Source of the DNA: Pseudomonadota bacterium
GTDB lineage: Bacteria; Bdellovibrionota; UBA1018
DNA: 64,000 nt
Reading direction: 5' to 3'
Assembly: GCA_027485695.1 (NCBI GenBank)
Contig: JAIXQO010000003.1
Coordinates: forward strand, 558,001-622,000
Part shown: positions 41,288 through 50,078 of the stretch, piece after piece
Position numbering within the stretch: the stretch's first letter is position 1
Layout of the letters: each line of letters opens with the position of its first letter
Position numbers and translations under genes: made by a program
Notes under the pieces: model-generated
What the model was told of the DNA's origin: nothing
The model's input: the letters and a program-made list of their open reading frames with translations, nothing else
The model's database searches: none

Positions 41288-42483
41288 TTGATCAAGAAGT
41301 CTTGGTTCGCGCCCTCAAACAATTGAACGAGACCGGACGTCCCGCGCTTTTTCTGGATGGAGCGAGATTTCTCAAAAACCTGTCGAAGGTGAATCAAGCC
41401 GCCCGCGATTCCGGGAAAATCATACGTTTCGCGACCAAATCGCTCCGCTCGAAAGATTTGCTGAAGAAAATCGACGTGAATGCCCCCTTGTTCGTGACCG
41501 GTCCCGAAGAAGCGGTCCGACTCCTCGAATCTGGATTTCGAGATATCTGGGTCGGTTATCCATTGGGTGCACCGCAGTTATTGGGGCCGCTTTTTGAGTT
41601 ATATAAATCGATCCCAAACGCGCTGTTACGATTTACCGTCGATTCTCCCGTTCACCTCCAGTGGCTCAACGAGGCGGCTGTTCGTGCGCAAATTCCCTCG
41701 GTGCCCATCGTCGTCGAAGTGGATGCCGGGCTCGTCTGGGGGCCATGGCATATCGGAGCGAAACGCAGCCCGCTGCGCTCGGAGGCGGATGTGCGAGCAT
41801 TTGTGGGTTCGCTCAGCTTCTATGACCGTCTTCGGTGGGATGGTTTTCTGTCCTATGAGTCGCAGGATGCTGGTTTGCCGGATGCAAGCCCGTTTCACCG
41901 ATGGAGGAATCCAATCGCGCATTTCCTGAAGCAACGATCTCGGACGCGTCTTCGGACGTTTAGGCAGGCTCTGGGGGCCATCGCAGGAGCGAAGTCCAAT
42001 ACGTTTCTCCACAATGGTGGTGGCAGTGGAAACTTCAGGGCGGCGCTGACTGATCCGGGGCTTACGGAAATTACGGTGGGCTCTGGGCTGACTCAGCCGC
42101 ATTTGTTTGATGGTTACCGCGAACGTTCGTTTGAAGCGGCGGTCTTCTATGCACTGCCGGTCTCTCGGATCCCGGCTCCTGGTCTGGTGACGGTTCATCG
42201 GGGAGGCTGGGTGGCGTCAGGTGCGCCCTGCGTTGACCGACTGCCGCAGCCGGTCTATCCAACGGGAGCGCATTTTTTATCGGACGAAGGTGCGGGAGAA
42301 ATTCAAACGCCCCTCCGATTTGATGCACCTGCGCCGAGTATCCAAGTCGGAGACTGGGTGTTTTTTAGACCCGCAAAATCTGGGGAAATTTTCGAGATTT
42401 TTCCAGATATTTCTTGGATCGAAGGCGAACGATTGGAAACGCTTCGAACCTACCGAGGCGAAGGCTGGAGTTTTCTACTCTAG
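41284..42483 (+). CDS. DSD1 / D-threonine aldolase-like PLP enzyme
   Basis: 399 residues. The fold-type III (alanine racemase-like) barrel starts RPALFLDGARFLKNL and has the likely PLP lysine K52 in IRFATKSLRS. VEVDAGLVWGPWHIG, HNGGGSGNF (phosphate-binding glycine loop) and the C-terminal beta domain with IQVGDWVFFRPAKSGE follow the D-serine dehydratase / D-threonine aldolase pattern (COG3616). Relatives cleave or deaminate beta-hydroxy-D-amino acids with a metal. It starts in the ATGA of the oxidase gene (41284-41287), so it belongs to the same translational unit. Substrate unknown. Confidence 0.87.
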   Translation: MIDQEVLVRALKQLNETGRPALFLDGARFLKNLSKVNQAARDSGKIIRFATKSLRSKDLLKKIDVNAPLFVTGPEEAVRLLESGFRDIWVGYPLGAPQLLGPLFELYKSIPNALLRFTVDSPVHLQWLNEAAVRAQIPSVPIVVEVDAGLVWGPWHIGAKRSPLRSEADVRAFVGSLSFYDRLRWDGFLSYESQDAGLPDASPFHRWRNPIAHFLKQRSRTRLRTFRQALGAIAGAKSNTFLHNGGGSGNFRAALTDPGLTEITVGSGLTQPHLFDGYRERSFEAAVFYALPVSRIPAPGLVTVHRGGWVASGAPCVDRLPQPVYPTGAHFLSDEGAGEIQTPLRFDAPAPSIQVGDWVFFRPAKSGEIFEIFPDISWIEGERLETLRTYRGEGWSFLL

Positions 42484-42646
42484 TACCCAAAATAAAACCC
42501 TAACAATACATCGGTTGTCAGGCTTTAATGGTCTCGATACAGACGTTGTGTCGCTATCGTAAAGAACTGAACGAGTATTGAACTCTGTTATTGAACTGAA
42601 GTGGGAATCCAGCGCGGGGGCGCTTGGGATTAAAGGGGAGATGTTC

Positions 42647-43177
42647 ATGGGATTTTTGCGCACGTCTTGGCTTCTGGTTTTCTTAGCTCACTCTGTTTTT
42701 GCTTCCGATCTGACTCAGCTGCCAAATTGTGATGGTCCTCAAGGACCGATGCCTTTTATCAATCCCACCGTTCTGAACTGGAAAGCGACCAAACCCAACC
42801 AATTTAAAGCTCGCGCATTTATCGAAGGCGTTTTCGTTCGCGAAACGCTCGACCGCGATAGCCACTATCAATTCATCATTCAAATCGGACCAGACGCTCA
42901 GCGTGACATCGTCGAAGTCATCTACAACAAAGAGTTCGGACAATATCCGGTATTAGTACCGGGCATGCCAGTTGTAGCCTGCGGCGATTTTATTAATGCC
43001 TTTAGAAACGGTGGCGGTTATTCTGCAAGCCCGGCAGGCGCGATCATTCACTGGGTCCATTGGAATCCAGGCGATCGCGACGGCGGCAGACATCAACACG
43101 GCTTCATGGTGTTGGGCGGGCAAGTCGTCGGCTACGATCACGAAGCCATTGCTGCTCGCGCCCGACCTGGACGTTAA
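42647..43177 (+). CDS. Secreted DUF3465-like protein
   Basis: 176 residues from ATG 42647, 6 bases after GGGGAG; ATG 42641 is too close to the site. Signal peptide to about VFA-S. The mature protein has FIEGVFVRE, VACGDFINAF and the block SPAGAIIHWVHWNPGDRDGGRHQHGFMVLGG (in parts: AGAIIHWVHWNP, HQHGFMVLG), which matches the DUF3465 family of small secreted proteins with a conserved His-Trp-x-His and H-x-H-G. These residues could bind metal; the function is unknown. Confidence 0.78.
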   Translation: MGFLRTSWLLVFLAHSVFASDLTQLPNCDGPQGPMPFINPTVLNWKATKPNQFKARAFIEGVFVRETLDRDSHYQFIIQIGPDAQRDIVEVIYNKEFGQYPVLVPGMPVVACGDFINAFRNGGGYSASPAGAIIHWVHWNPGDRDGGRHQHGFMVLGGQVVGYDHEAIAARARPGR

Positions 43178-43257
43178 TCCGCGCAGGATCCGCCTGAAAT
43201 TTCTTTGATGAGAACTCGGGTGGTGAATGCTTTCACTCGAGGCAGATTCGACCACTC

Positions 43258-44457
43258 ATGAGTTCTCTTCGCGCACCGCTATCCAAGTCTTCAGAAATTC
43301 TGGAACTCAGCCGTACACTCTCGAAACGCGATCGATTCGCATTCGATACCGAATTCATTCGCGAGAATACGTTTTTCCCGATCGTCGAGATCCTCCAGAT
43401 CGCGACCGAAGACGAAGCCTGGATCGTAGATCTGAAGGCGTTCCCGGGGGAGCGTAGCAAAGAACTGCAACCACTTTGGGATCTGTTTCGCGACCCGAAA
43501 ATCCTGAAAATCGCGCACGCGATCCAAGGTGATCAAGAGTGTCTTCAGACGTCGTTCGGCGTGCTGGCTAGTCCGACTTTCGATACGGCGACCGGAGCTG
43601 CGCTCCTGGGCCTGGGTGAAAATATTGGTCTCGGCAATTTGCTTCGAGAAACGATGGGAATCGAAATTGAAAAAGGCCACTCGCGTACAAATTGGTCGGT
43701 ACGTCCGCTTCCAGAGCAGCTCATTTCTTACGCGCTTCAGGACGTCGAGCATTTGGTCAAATGCTCACAGCTCCTCGAAGAACAACTCCGTCAGAAAGTT
43801 CGTTTTGACTGGGCGTTGGAATTGTCCTCCAAGTGGAGCGATCCGAAACTTTATGAATCCGATCCTATCGGATTGTCGCAGAAGCTTGCCAAGAGCGTGC
43901 GCATGGACGCCAAAAGCTTCGGAGTGCTCGTCAATCTGGTCACCTGGCGCGAGAAACGCGTTCGTGAACTGAATATTCCCCGCAAATGGTTGGCGGATGA
44001 CCAGGTATTGGTCGACTTGGCAAAAGTGAAACCCAAGGATCTCTCGCACCTCTCGACGTTCCGTGGATTGAACCGTGGAGAATTGAAATCGCAAGGCGCG
44101 GTGATCTTGGATGCGATTCGTGAAGGGCGCGAGAATCCGATCCCGGTACCGAAAGCGACGGGCGCGGGACAGAACCCGACTCCCGAAGAAAACTTGGTTC
44201 TGGATCTACTCAAGGCATACCTGGCGATTATCGCTCACCGTGAGAAAGTTTCGCTCAAAGTCCTGTTCACGGTTCCGCAACTGTTGCCTCTACTTCGCGC
44301 TAAGTTCGAAACCGAAGAAGACTTAGTGAATCTGGGGATTTTGACTCCGGAAGTGCACCGTTTGATCGGTCGCGATCTCGTGCTCTTCTTAAAAGGCCGT
44401 CAGTCGCTTTCCCTCGCTCAGGGTAAAATCGTCATTCAAGACATTGCTCAGTCATGA
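43258..44457 (+). CDS. rnd: Ribonuclease D
   Basis: 399 residues. A DEDDy 3'-5' exoribonuclease domain is seen: FAFDTEFIRENTFFP (Exo I), AIQGDQECLQ (Exo II), YALQDVEHL (Exo III with Tyr-x3-Asp), followed by HRDC-type helical domains with LVTWREKRVRELNIPRKWLADDQVL. It trims tRNA and other small RNA 3' ends. Its stop overlaps the start of the zinc-ribbon SDR gene by ATGA (44454-44457). Confidence 0.95.
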   Translation: MSSLRAPLSKSSEILELSRTLSKRDRFAFDTEFIRENTFFPIVEILQIATEDEAWIVDLKAFPGERSKELQPLWDLFRDPKILKIAHAIQGDQECLQTSFGVLASPTFDTATGAALLGLGENIGLGNLLRETMGIEIEKGHSRTNWSVRPLPEQLISYALQDVEHLVKCSQLLEEQLRQKVRFDWALELSSKWSDPKLYESDPIGLSQKLAKSVRMDAKSFGVLVNLVTWREKRVRELNIPRKWLADDQVLVDLAKVKPKDLSHLSTFRGLNRGELKSQGAVILDAIREGRENPIPVPKATGAGQNPTPEENLVLDLLKAYLAIIAHREKVSLKVLFTVPQLLPLLRAKFETEEDLVNLGILTPEVHRLIGRDLVLFLKGRQSLSLAQGKIVIQDIAQS

Positions 44458-45980
44458 GCAACGCTTCGGATTTTCAAGCTGCTGTTCAAGCGTGTATTGC
44501 TGCGCTTGAGGAGCTCGCTCGAAATCCGGAAAAGTGGTCCCTGTTGGCAAAAGCTGACCGTGAACGACTGCTTGCGGCTGCCGGACGCGCTATTCATCCC
44601 GACACCGAAGCGGAGCGCAAACTCGCTCGCGCCAAGCGCCGAGAGATGAAACGTGAGCTCGAGGCGCGCGACCGCGAGCTCCGGGCGTCCGCGGAGATTC
44701 GCACCGTCCGCAAAGAAGCAGTGTTCGTCGCACCAGCCCAAAAGCTTCTGATCGAGAGCACGGATTCTAGCGGTGAAACGCCCGAAATGGGGCGCGCACG
44801 GAACTGTTACGTGTGCAAAGCGAGTTATCGCACCGTGCATTTCTTCTACGATTCTATGTGTGGTCCTTGCGCCGAACTTAACTACAGCAAACGTTTTCAG
44901 ACGGCGCGACTCGATGGCCGAGTTGCGCTCATCACCGGCGCGCGTTTAAAAATCGGTTATCAGTCCGCGCTCCTCATGCTGCGAGCCGGGGCGCGAGTGA
45001 TCGTCACGACCCGGTTTCCGCAAGACGCCGCGATTCGATTCTCGCGTGAGCCTGATTTCCCGGAGTGGGGGAGTCGAGTTCAGGTGTATGGCCTCGACCT
45101 CCGTCATTCGCCGAGTGTAGAGGCATTCACGCGCGAAATGGAAACGCGCCTGGATCGGCTCGATATTCTGATCAATAACGCCGCCCAGACGGTCCGGAGA
45201 CCGCCCGGTTTTTATGCACATTTGATGGAGCGCGAACAACTCGCGCTCAAGGATTTACCGCAAGGCTCTCAGGCACTTCTGCTCGGTCATTACGATTTGC
45301 GTCGGAGTTTGAATGGGGAGACACCGAGCGATACTCGCTGGCTTTCGGATTGGCATAGGAGCACTGAGGTTCTGGGGCTCACGCATTCCGCCGCGCTCTC
45401 GCAAATTCCTTATCGTTGCGACGAGACCGATCAAGCGCAGTTTTTTCCCGACGGAAAACTCGACGCTGATTTGCAGCAGGTCGATCAACGTAAGATGAAT
45501 AGTTGGCGCATGCGACTAGCGGATGTTCCGACGGCGGAGCTTCTCGAAGTTCAGCTCGTGAATTCGATCGCGCCTTTTATCCTGTGTAGTCGATTGAAAC
45601 CGCTCATGGATCGAGATCGAACCGACGAAAAACACATCGTGAACGTCTCGGCGATGGAAGGTAAATTCACCCGGTTCACGAAGACCGATCGTCACCCGCA
45701 CACCAATATGGCCAAAGCCGCACTCAATATGATGACGCTGACTTCGGCGAGCGACTACGCGAAGCATGGAATTTTTATGAACGCGGTCGATACCGGGTGG
45801 GTGACGGACGAGGATCCGGCCGAAATCTCCTCCCGGAAACAGGCGGAGCACGATTTTCAGCCACCGCTCGATATTGTTGACGGCGCCGCACGGGTTTGTG
45901 ATCCGTTCTTTTCGGGCCTCATCACTGGGCAGCACGTGTGGGGCAAGTTTCTCAAAGATTACGCTCCCACCTCCTGGTGA
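44454..45980 (+). CDS. Zinc-ribbon short-chain dehydrogenase/reductase-like protein
   Basis: 508 residues. An N-terminal helical charged region (1-90) is followed by a four-cysteine zinc site, CYVC (C118, C121) and CGPC (C136, C139). An SDR domain then starts with VALITGARLKIGYQSA (TG-x3-K-I-G rather than TG-x3-G-x-G), has LINNAAQ and a large insertion (about 245-365). The catalytic Y-x3-K reads T417-x3-K421 (HPHTNMAK), so the usual Tyr is absent. It may be a divergent oxidoreductase or a non-catalytic NAD-binding protein. It is translationally coupled to rnd. Confidence 0.82.
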   Translation: MSNASDFQAAVQACIAALEELARNPEKWSLLAKADRERLLAAAGRAIHPDTEAERKLARAKRREMKRELEARDRELRASAEIRTVRKEAVFVAPAQKLLIESTDSSGETPEMGRARNCYVCKASYRTVHFFYDSMCGPCAELNYSKRFQTARLDGRVALITGARLKIGYQSALLMLRAGARVIVTTRFPQDAAIRFSREPDFPEWGSRVQVYGLDLRHSPSVEAFTREMETRLDRLDILINNAAQTVRRPPGFYAHLMEREQLALKDLPQGSQALLLGHYDLRRSLNGETPSDTRWLSDWHRSTEVLGLTHSAALSQIPYRCDETDQAQFFPDGKLDADLQQVDQRKMNSWRMRLADVPTAELLEVQLVNSIAPFILCSRLKPLMDRDRTDEKHIVNVSAMEGKFTRFTKTDRHPHTNMAKAALNMMTLTSASDYAKHGIFMNAVDTGWVTDEDPAEISSRKQAEHDFQPPLDIVDGAARVCDPFFSGLITGQHVWGKFLKDYAPTSW

Positions 45981-46140
45981 TTGAGGGGGGATGCCAGGTG
46001 GAAACACTCTGAATAGAACCCTGACAAATCGGACAGATTTAGCTGTTGCGCAAAACTCACCTAAAACGATAAGCCTTCGTTCGGTCCCAGAAACCAAAGC
46101 CTAACCAAAGGAGTTCAAGTAACTCCGAGGAGACTTTTCC

Positions 46141-47601
46141 ATGTCGCAGTTTCTGCCGATTCTCTTGCTCTTCGTGGCGATTTTCATCGTCGCCGTCCGC
46201 CTTCCTAAAGTCGATGTCGGTCATAGTGCCGAGTTCAAGCGCCGCCGCTTGATGAACTGGCTACCGCTCGGACTGACCTACGCGTTTCTCTACATGGGTC
46301 GTTACAATCTAACGGTCAGCAAAAACGCGCTTGGCTCGTTGATGTCGAACGCCGACTTCGGAACCATCTTTTTTTGGGGAACGATCGTTTACGGATTCTC
46401 CTTCATCATCAATGGACCGCTCACCGACCGCATCGGCGGTAAAAAAGCGATCCTGATCAGCGCGACGGGTTCGGCATTGGCCAACCTCGCAATGGGTGCA
46501 GTGGTCTATTTTGGTTACACCGGTAACTTGGTGCTGACCTTCTCCGTGCTCTATGCGCTGAATATGTATTTCCAAAGCTACGGCGCCGTCGCAATCGTGA
46601 AAACCAACTCTGCATGGTTCAACATCCGCGAGCGTGGAAGCTTCGGCGGCATTTTTGGTATCCTCATTTCGCTCGGCGTTTATTTCGCTTACGACTGGGG
46701 CGCTCTCATTGTGAAACACCTTCCGGTTCAATACGTATTTTTCATCCCGGTTGCGATCCTTGCAGTGTTCGTCGTGCTGGATGCCATCATGATTCAAGAT
46801 ACGCCGGCGCAAGCGGGTCTCAAGAACATCGAACTCGGCGACGCGACTTCGGGCCAGGAGAACGCTCCTCCGGTTGGTGTCATGGCCGTCGCGATGATGA
46901 TGTTCAAAAATCCAATCATCATGACGATCGCTGCAATCGAGTTCTGCAGCGGATTCCTGCGTAATGCGATCATGCAGTGGTATGTGATTTTTGCCAAACA
47001 AACCGGCCAGATGGAATCCTTCGTTCCTGCGAACTGGGGTCTTCTCCTCTGTGTTGCGGGCATCATGGGCGGCGTTTTTGCCGGTACGATCTCGGACAAG
47101 GTGTTTAACTCCCGTCGTGGACCGGTTTCCGGAGTTCTCTACGGGATCATGCTAGTTGGTGCGATCTCGGTACCATTTGCGCTCCTCTCGCCGTTTTTGG
47201 GCTGGGTAGTCGTGTTCATGAGCTTGGCTGTTATCGGTGTTCACGGAATGCTCTCTGGAACGGCGAGCATGGACTTCGGTGGCTCTAAGAACGTCGGAGT
47301 CGCAGTCGGCCTGATCGATGGTTTCGTTTACCTCGGCACGGCCGCTCAATCGCTCCTGTACGCGAAAATTCTTCCACAAGGAGACGCGGCCAAGGATCCA
47401 GCGAACTGGGCCAACTGGCCTATCGCAATGATCCCGATGGCATGCATTGGATTCTTCTTCTGCTTGAAGATGTGGAATGCGAAACCGCAGCCGAAAAAAG
47501 CCATCGTCGTAGACGAAGCTCATCACACCTCCGCAAAAGTCACCGTCGGCCTAAAGACGGGCGACTCGACCCGCGTGGGTGAAGTGGAGTCTTCGCTCTA
47601 A
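46141..47601 (+). CDS. Major facilitator transporter, organophosphate:phosphate antiporter (GlpT/UhpT-like) family
   Basis: 486 residues with about twelve transmembrane segments. RRLMNWLPLGLTYAFLYMGRYNL at the first periplasmic-loop region (in parts: LTYAFLYMGRYNLTVSK) and the GPLTDRIGGKKAI loop match the OPA family of sugar-phosphate or glycerol-3-phosphate antiporters and their sensor relatives. The extra N-terminal helix is unusual. GAGGAGA precedes the ATG, just after a small hairpin (GGAGTT/AACTCC 46110-46126) that repeats a ribosome-binding-like sequence. Substrate cannot be told. Confidence 0.85.
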   Translation: MSQFLPILLLFVAIFIVAVRLPKVDVGHSAEFKRRRLMNWLPLGLTYAFLYMGRYNLTVSKNALGSLMSNADFGTIFFWGTIVYGFSFIINGPLTDRIGGKKAILISATGSALANLAMGAVVYFGYTGNLVLTFSVLYALNMYFQSYGAVAIVKTNSAWFNIRERGSFGGIFGILISLGVYFAYDWGALIVKHLPVQYVFFIPVAILAVFVVLDAIMIQDTPAQAGLKNIELGDATSGQENAPPVGVMAVAMMMFKNPIIMTIAAIEFCSGFLRNAIMQWYVIFAKQTGQMESFVPANWGLLLCVAGIMGGVFAGTISDKVFNSRRGPVSGVLYGIMLVGAISVPFALLSPFLGWVVVFMSLAVIGVHGMLSGTASMDFGGSKNVGVAVGLIDGFVYLGTAAQSLLYAKILPQGDAAKDPANWANWPIAMIPMACIGFFFCLKMWNAKPQPKKAIVVDEAHHTSAKVTVGLKTGDSTRVGEVESSL

Positions 47602-47625
47602 GCGATCGTTTAAGACAGATTCTGG

Positions 47626-47668
47626 GGCCTGCGAGACGATTCGTTTCGCAGGCCTTCTTTTTTTTGGT
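47626..47668 (+). terminator. Intrinsic terminator after the transporter gene
   Basis: A 9-bp perfect stem (GGCCTGCGA 47626-47634 with TCGCAGGCC 47646-47654) is followed by TTCTTTTTTTT. Confidence 0.93.
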
Positions 47669-47731
47669 GCCCATTGATTTTCTCTCCGAATCCGCCTAGA
47701 TACTGGGCAAAAATTTCGGGGGATTCGGCAG

Positions 47732-47908
47732 ATGGGTGCGAGTTTGTTTCGTTGGACGACATTGATCATCGCAGTGGGTGGGTGGATGAGTGTTCGGACG
47801 TTTGCCGAGGAACGCGGATTCCTCTCCCTCTTCGTCGCAAAGGTGAGTTCGCAGGCCATCGAGGCGAGGAGCTCGCTCGATCGCTTGAATCCTTATCAAG
47901 CAGAGTAG
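47732..47908 (+). CDS. 58-residue secreted or membrane-anchored small protein
   Basis: Short frame from ATG 47732 to TAG 47908. A GGGGG run lies about 10 bases upstream. The first 24 residues form a signal or anchor (MGASLFRWTTLIIAVGGWMS, then VRTFA), followed by a short amphipathic helical region ending LNPYQAE. It lies after the transporter terminator, so it has its own promoter, and it is convergent with the ATP-grasp gene 3 bases on. Function unknown; a longer overlapping frame (47674-47979) has no signal and is rejected. Confidence 0.55.
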   Translation: MGASLFRWTTLIIAVGGWMSVRTFAEERGFLSLFVAKVSSQAIEARSSLDRLNPYQAE

Positions 47909-47911
47909 AGT

Positions 47912-48949
47912 TTACTTCTTCTTGCGTCTCGCCCCGGATCGGGAAGTTTCGGAAGGTTCAGGAGCAAATGCGAGATTGATGATCTTCTGAATCAGATCAT
48001 CATAGCTCATGCCTGATTTGGCGGCGCCGAGTGCGAAATCTCCGTCTTTTTCAATCGACGGGTTTGGGTTCGCTTCGATGCAGAAAATTTCTCCGTTCGG
48101 GGTGAGTCTGAGGTCGATGCGGCCGTAGCCGCTGAGTCCTAAAACTCGGTAGATGCGCTTGCAAGTGTCATCGAGTTTCTTCTCGATTTCTTCGGACAAG
48201 TTCGCCGTACCAGTCTTGATGCCCCATTTTTTTCGGTAGTCGTCGTCCCACTTGGCCTTGAAGCTCGCGAACTTCGGCTCGCCGTCGGGAACTTCTCGAA
48301 AAAATAATTCGCGAGCCGGGAACGAGGTGAGGCGCTCGTTTCCGATGACGCCGACGTAAAGTTCTCGTCCCTCGATGTACTCCTCCACAATGACGTCGGT
48401 CTCGTATTTACCCTGGAGGTATTTGATCCGATCAAGCGCGTCTTTCTTGGTCTCCGCGAACGAAAGTTGCGAGATGCCTTCGGATGCCTCCAGGTTCAGG
48501 GGCTTGATAAATACAGGAAGTTTCAGATCCCCGAGCGAACGTGGGATCACTGATTTCCGGATCATCATGAAATGAGGGACTTTGATCCGGTGATAGGAGA
48601 GGATTTTCTTGGAGAGCCCTTTGTCCTTGCAGATGTGCAGCGAGCGAGACGGAGCACCGGTGAACGGGATCGCCAGTAGCTCGAGTAGGGACGCGACCTG
48701 CGGCTCGAACTTTCGGTCACCGCGGAATGCTTCGGAGAGATTAAAGATCAAATCCGGCTGCTCTACCTTGATTGCGTTCAGGAGCGTATCGAGGTTGTCC
48801 TTGACTCCGAGGGGGATCGCCTCATGACCGAGTCGTTTCAGTGTGGCCAATATGTGCGCTTCGCTCGCCCAGTCATCGGTCTTGAGGTACTCGGCATAAT
48901 CTTCTGGTTCGAGCGGAATGGTCAGGTCAAACAGTAGGATGATCTTCAT
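47912..48949 (-). CDS. ATP-grasp ligase, D-alanine-D-alanine ligase-like
   Basis: 345 residues. The start IILLFDLTIPL replaces the Gly-rich ligase N-terminus. Then follow PDLIFNLSEAFRGD, FTGAPSRSLHICKDKGLSKKIL, FIKPLNLEASEGIS, VEEYIEGRELYVGVIG and GRIDLRLTPNGEIFCIEANPNPSI, the ATP-grasp nucleotide and Mg sites in Ddl order. It should form an amide bond with ATP, but the substrate-specific loops differ from true Ddl. The start codon directly abuts the stop of the upstream metallopeptidase gene. The C-terminus is basic (GARRKKK). Confidence 0.88.
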   Translation of the reverse strand: MKIILLFDLTIPLEPEDYAEYLKTDDWASEAHILATLKRLGHEAIPLGVKDNLDTLLNAIKVEQPDLIFNLSEAFRGDRKFEPQVASLLELLAIPFTGAPSRSLHICKDKGLSKKILSYHRIKVPHFMMIRKSVIPRSLGDLKLPVFIKPLNLEASEGISQLSFAETKKDALDRIKYLQGKYETDVIVEEYIEGRELYVGVIGNERLTSFPARELFFREVPDGEPKFASFKAKWDDDYRKKWGIKTGTANLSEEIEKKLDDTCKRIYRVLGLSGYGRIDLRLTPNGEIFCIEANPNPSIEKDGDFALGAAKSGMSYDDLIQKIINLAFAPEPSETSRSGARRKKK

Positions 48950-49975
48950 CTAAACCGTCCTTTTGAACTTACCCGTAAATAGATAGTGCGTGACCAGGGT
49001 GGCGAGGTAAGCGGAGAGCTGAAGGTGAGTGTCGGCAGGTGAGCGACCGATGCGGAGTTCGAGTTTCTCGGCTCGATCGACCAGTTTTTTAACCAAGCGC
49101 TCGATCGGAAATTTGCGCTCGCCCGTCCAGTAGGCTACGGAATCGATCATTTCCTTGCGGGTTTTCGTCATGAATTTCGCCGCAGAAAAGTCGCGCTTTG
49201 AGAGCGAAGGATCTCCGTTGAAGATCTCGCGTAGATCGCCATCGAAAAAATCCGGGTACTCGGTCTCGTTCTCTTTTTTGCGTTTCGCGTAGTACTTGCC
49301 GAGCGTCGTTTTCATCCGCGCCGCTTGGTAGGGGAGCGCTCCGCGCTCGTCGATCGGTTCTTGAGCTCTCACTTCGGAGGCGAGGCGATCGATGTAGTTC
49401 AGTTTCTCAAGCGCGCCTTTCCACGAACGGTAGTGCTTCTTCCAGTCCGTATGCGGATTGAGCCAGACGGCGAACGTCTCGGCGAAATCTTCGTCCGGAT
49501 GCGCCTGGGCGTACCAGTTGTCGAGGTGTTTCACGAACCCTCGCGAGTAGGGTTTTGGATGGTAGGTCTCGGGGGCGTATTCTACCTCAGGTGAGCCGAA
49601 CACCTCGCGCCACTTGCGCCGTTTTGAGAAGCGATACGCGTGATCGAAACAGTGCCCCGCTTCGTGCCGGAGCAGTTTCTGGCACGACTCCGGCGTGCCT
49701 CCCTCAACGTCGAACATCAAACGATGTTCGAGCTCCTTGAGTCGCGGGTGTGCGAGGTAGAACGGGATCGAAATCGCGAGCATTCCCTCGGGGCTGAACC
49801 ACTCATCCCCGAGATAGATCTTGGGACGAAAAATCAGGCTCTTGGCTTCGAGTTCCTGCGTGAGCTGCTCGACTCGGTCCTTGAGGTCGGACTCGTCGAT
49901 CTTGAGTTTCAAATCGCAGATGCGGAGCTTGAGCAGCTCTTCGTCTTTGAGGGACGTCCAGGAATCAGAGGCCAT
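48950..49975 (-). CDS. Putative zinc-binding metallopeptidase
   Basis: 341 residues without a signal peptide. HEAGH at residues 104-108 (LLRHEAGHCFDHAY) gives the HExxH zinc site; HPDEDFAETFAVWL (about 159-172) supplies the downstream acidic ligand, as in gluzincin-like minigluzincins. IYLGDEWFSPEG and a helical C-terminal half follow. It is immediately followed by the ATP-grasp gene (TAG/ATG adjacent), a pairing that suggests joint action on one peptide or amide product. Its substrate is not known. Confidence 0.78.
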   Translation of the reverse strand: MASDSWTSLKDEELLKLRICDLKLKIDESDLKDRVEQLTQELEAKSLIFRPKIYLGDEWFSPEGMLAISIPFYLAHPRLKELEHRLMFDVEGGTPESCQKLLRHEAGHCFDHAYRFSKRRKWREVFGSPEVEYAPETYHPKPYSRGFVKHLDNWYAQAHPDEDFAETFAVWLNPHTDWKKHYRSWKGALEKLNYIDRLASEVRAQEPIDERGALPYQAARMKTTLGKYYAKRKKENETEYPDFFDGDLREIFNGDPSLSKRDFSAAKFMTKTRKEMIDSVAYWTGERKFPIERLVKKLVDRAEKLELRIGRSPADTHLQLSAYLATLVTHYLFTGKFKRTV

Positions 49976-50022
49976 GATTCCAGTCTAATGCGTGGCTTTG
50001 CGCTGGAATAGGGAAAGAAAAA

Positions 50023-50058
50023 GGCGCCTCAATTTTTACAATCGAGGCGCCAAAAAAT
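50023..50058 (-). terminator. Intrinsic terminator after the ychJ gene
   Basis: An 8-bp perfect stem (GGCGCCTC 50023-50030 with GAGGCGCC 50044-50051); read leftward it runs into TTTTTCTTT. The flanking A-run also makes it usable in the other direction. Confidence 0.85.
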
Positions 50059-50078
50059 GGACAGAAATTTGAGACTCA

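Noticed and set aside
47674-47979. 101-codon frame on the plus strand after the transporter
   Set aside because: It has no ribosome-binding site or signal, runs into the convergent ligase gene, and overlaps a shorter frame (47732-47908) with better coding signs.
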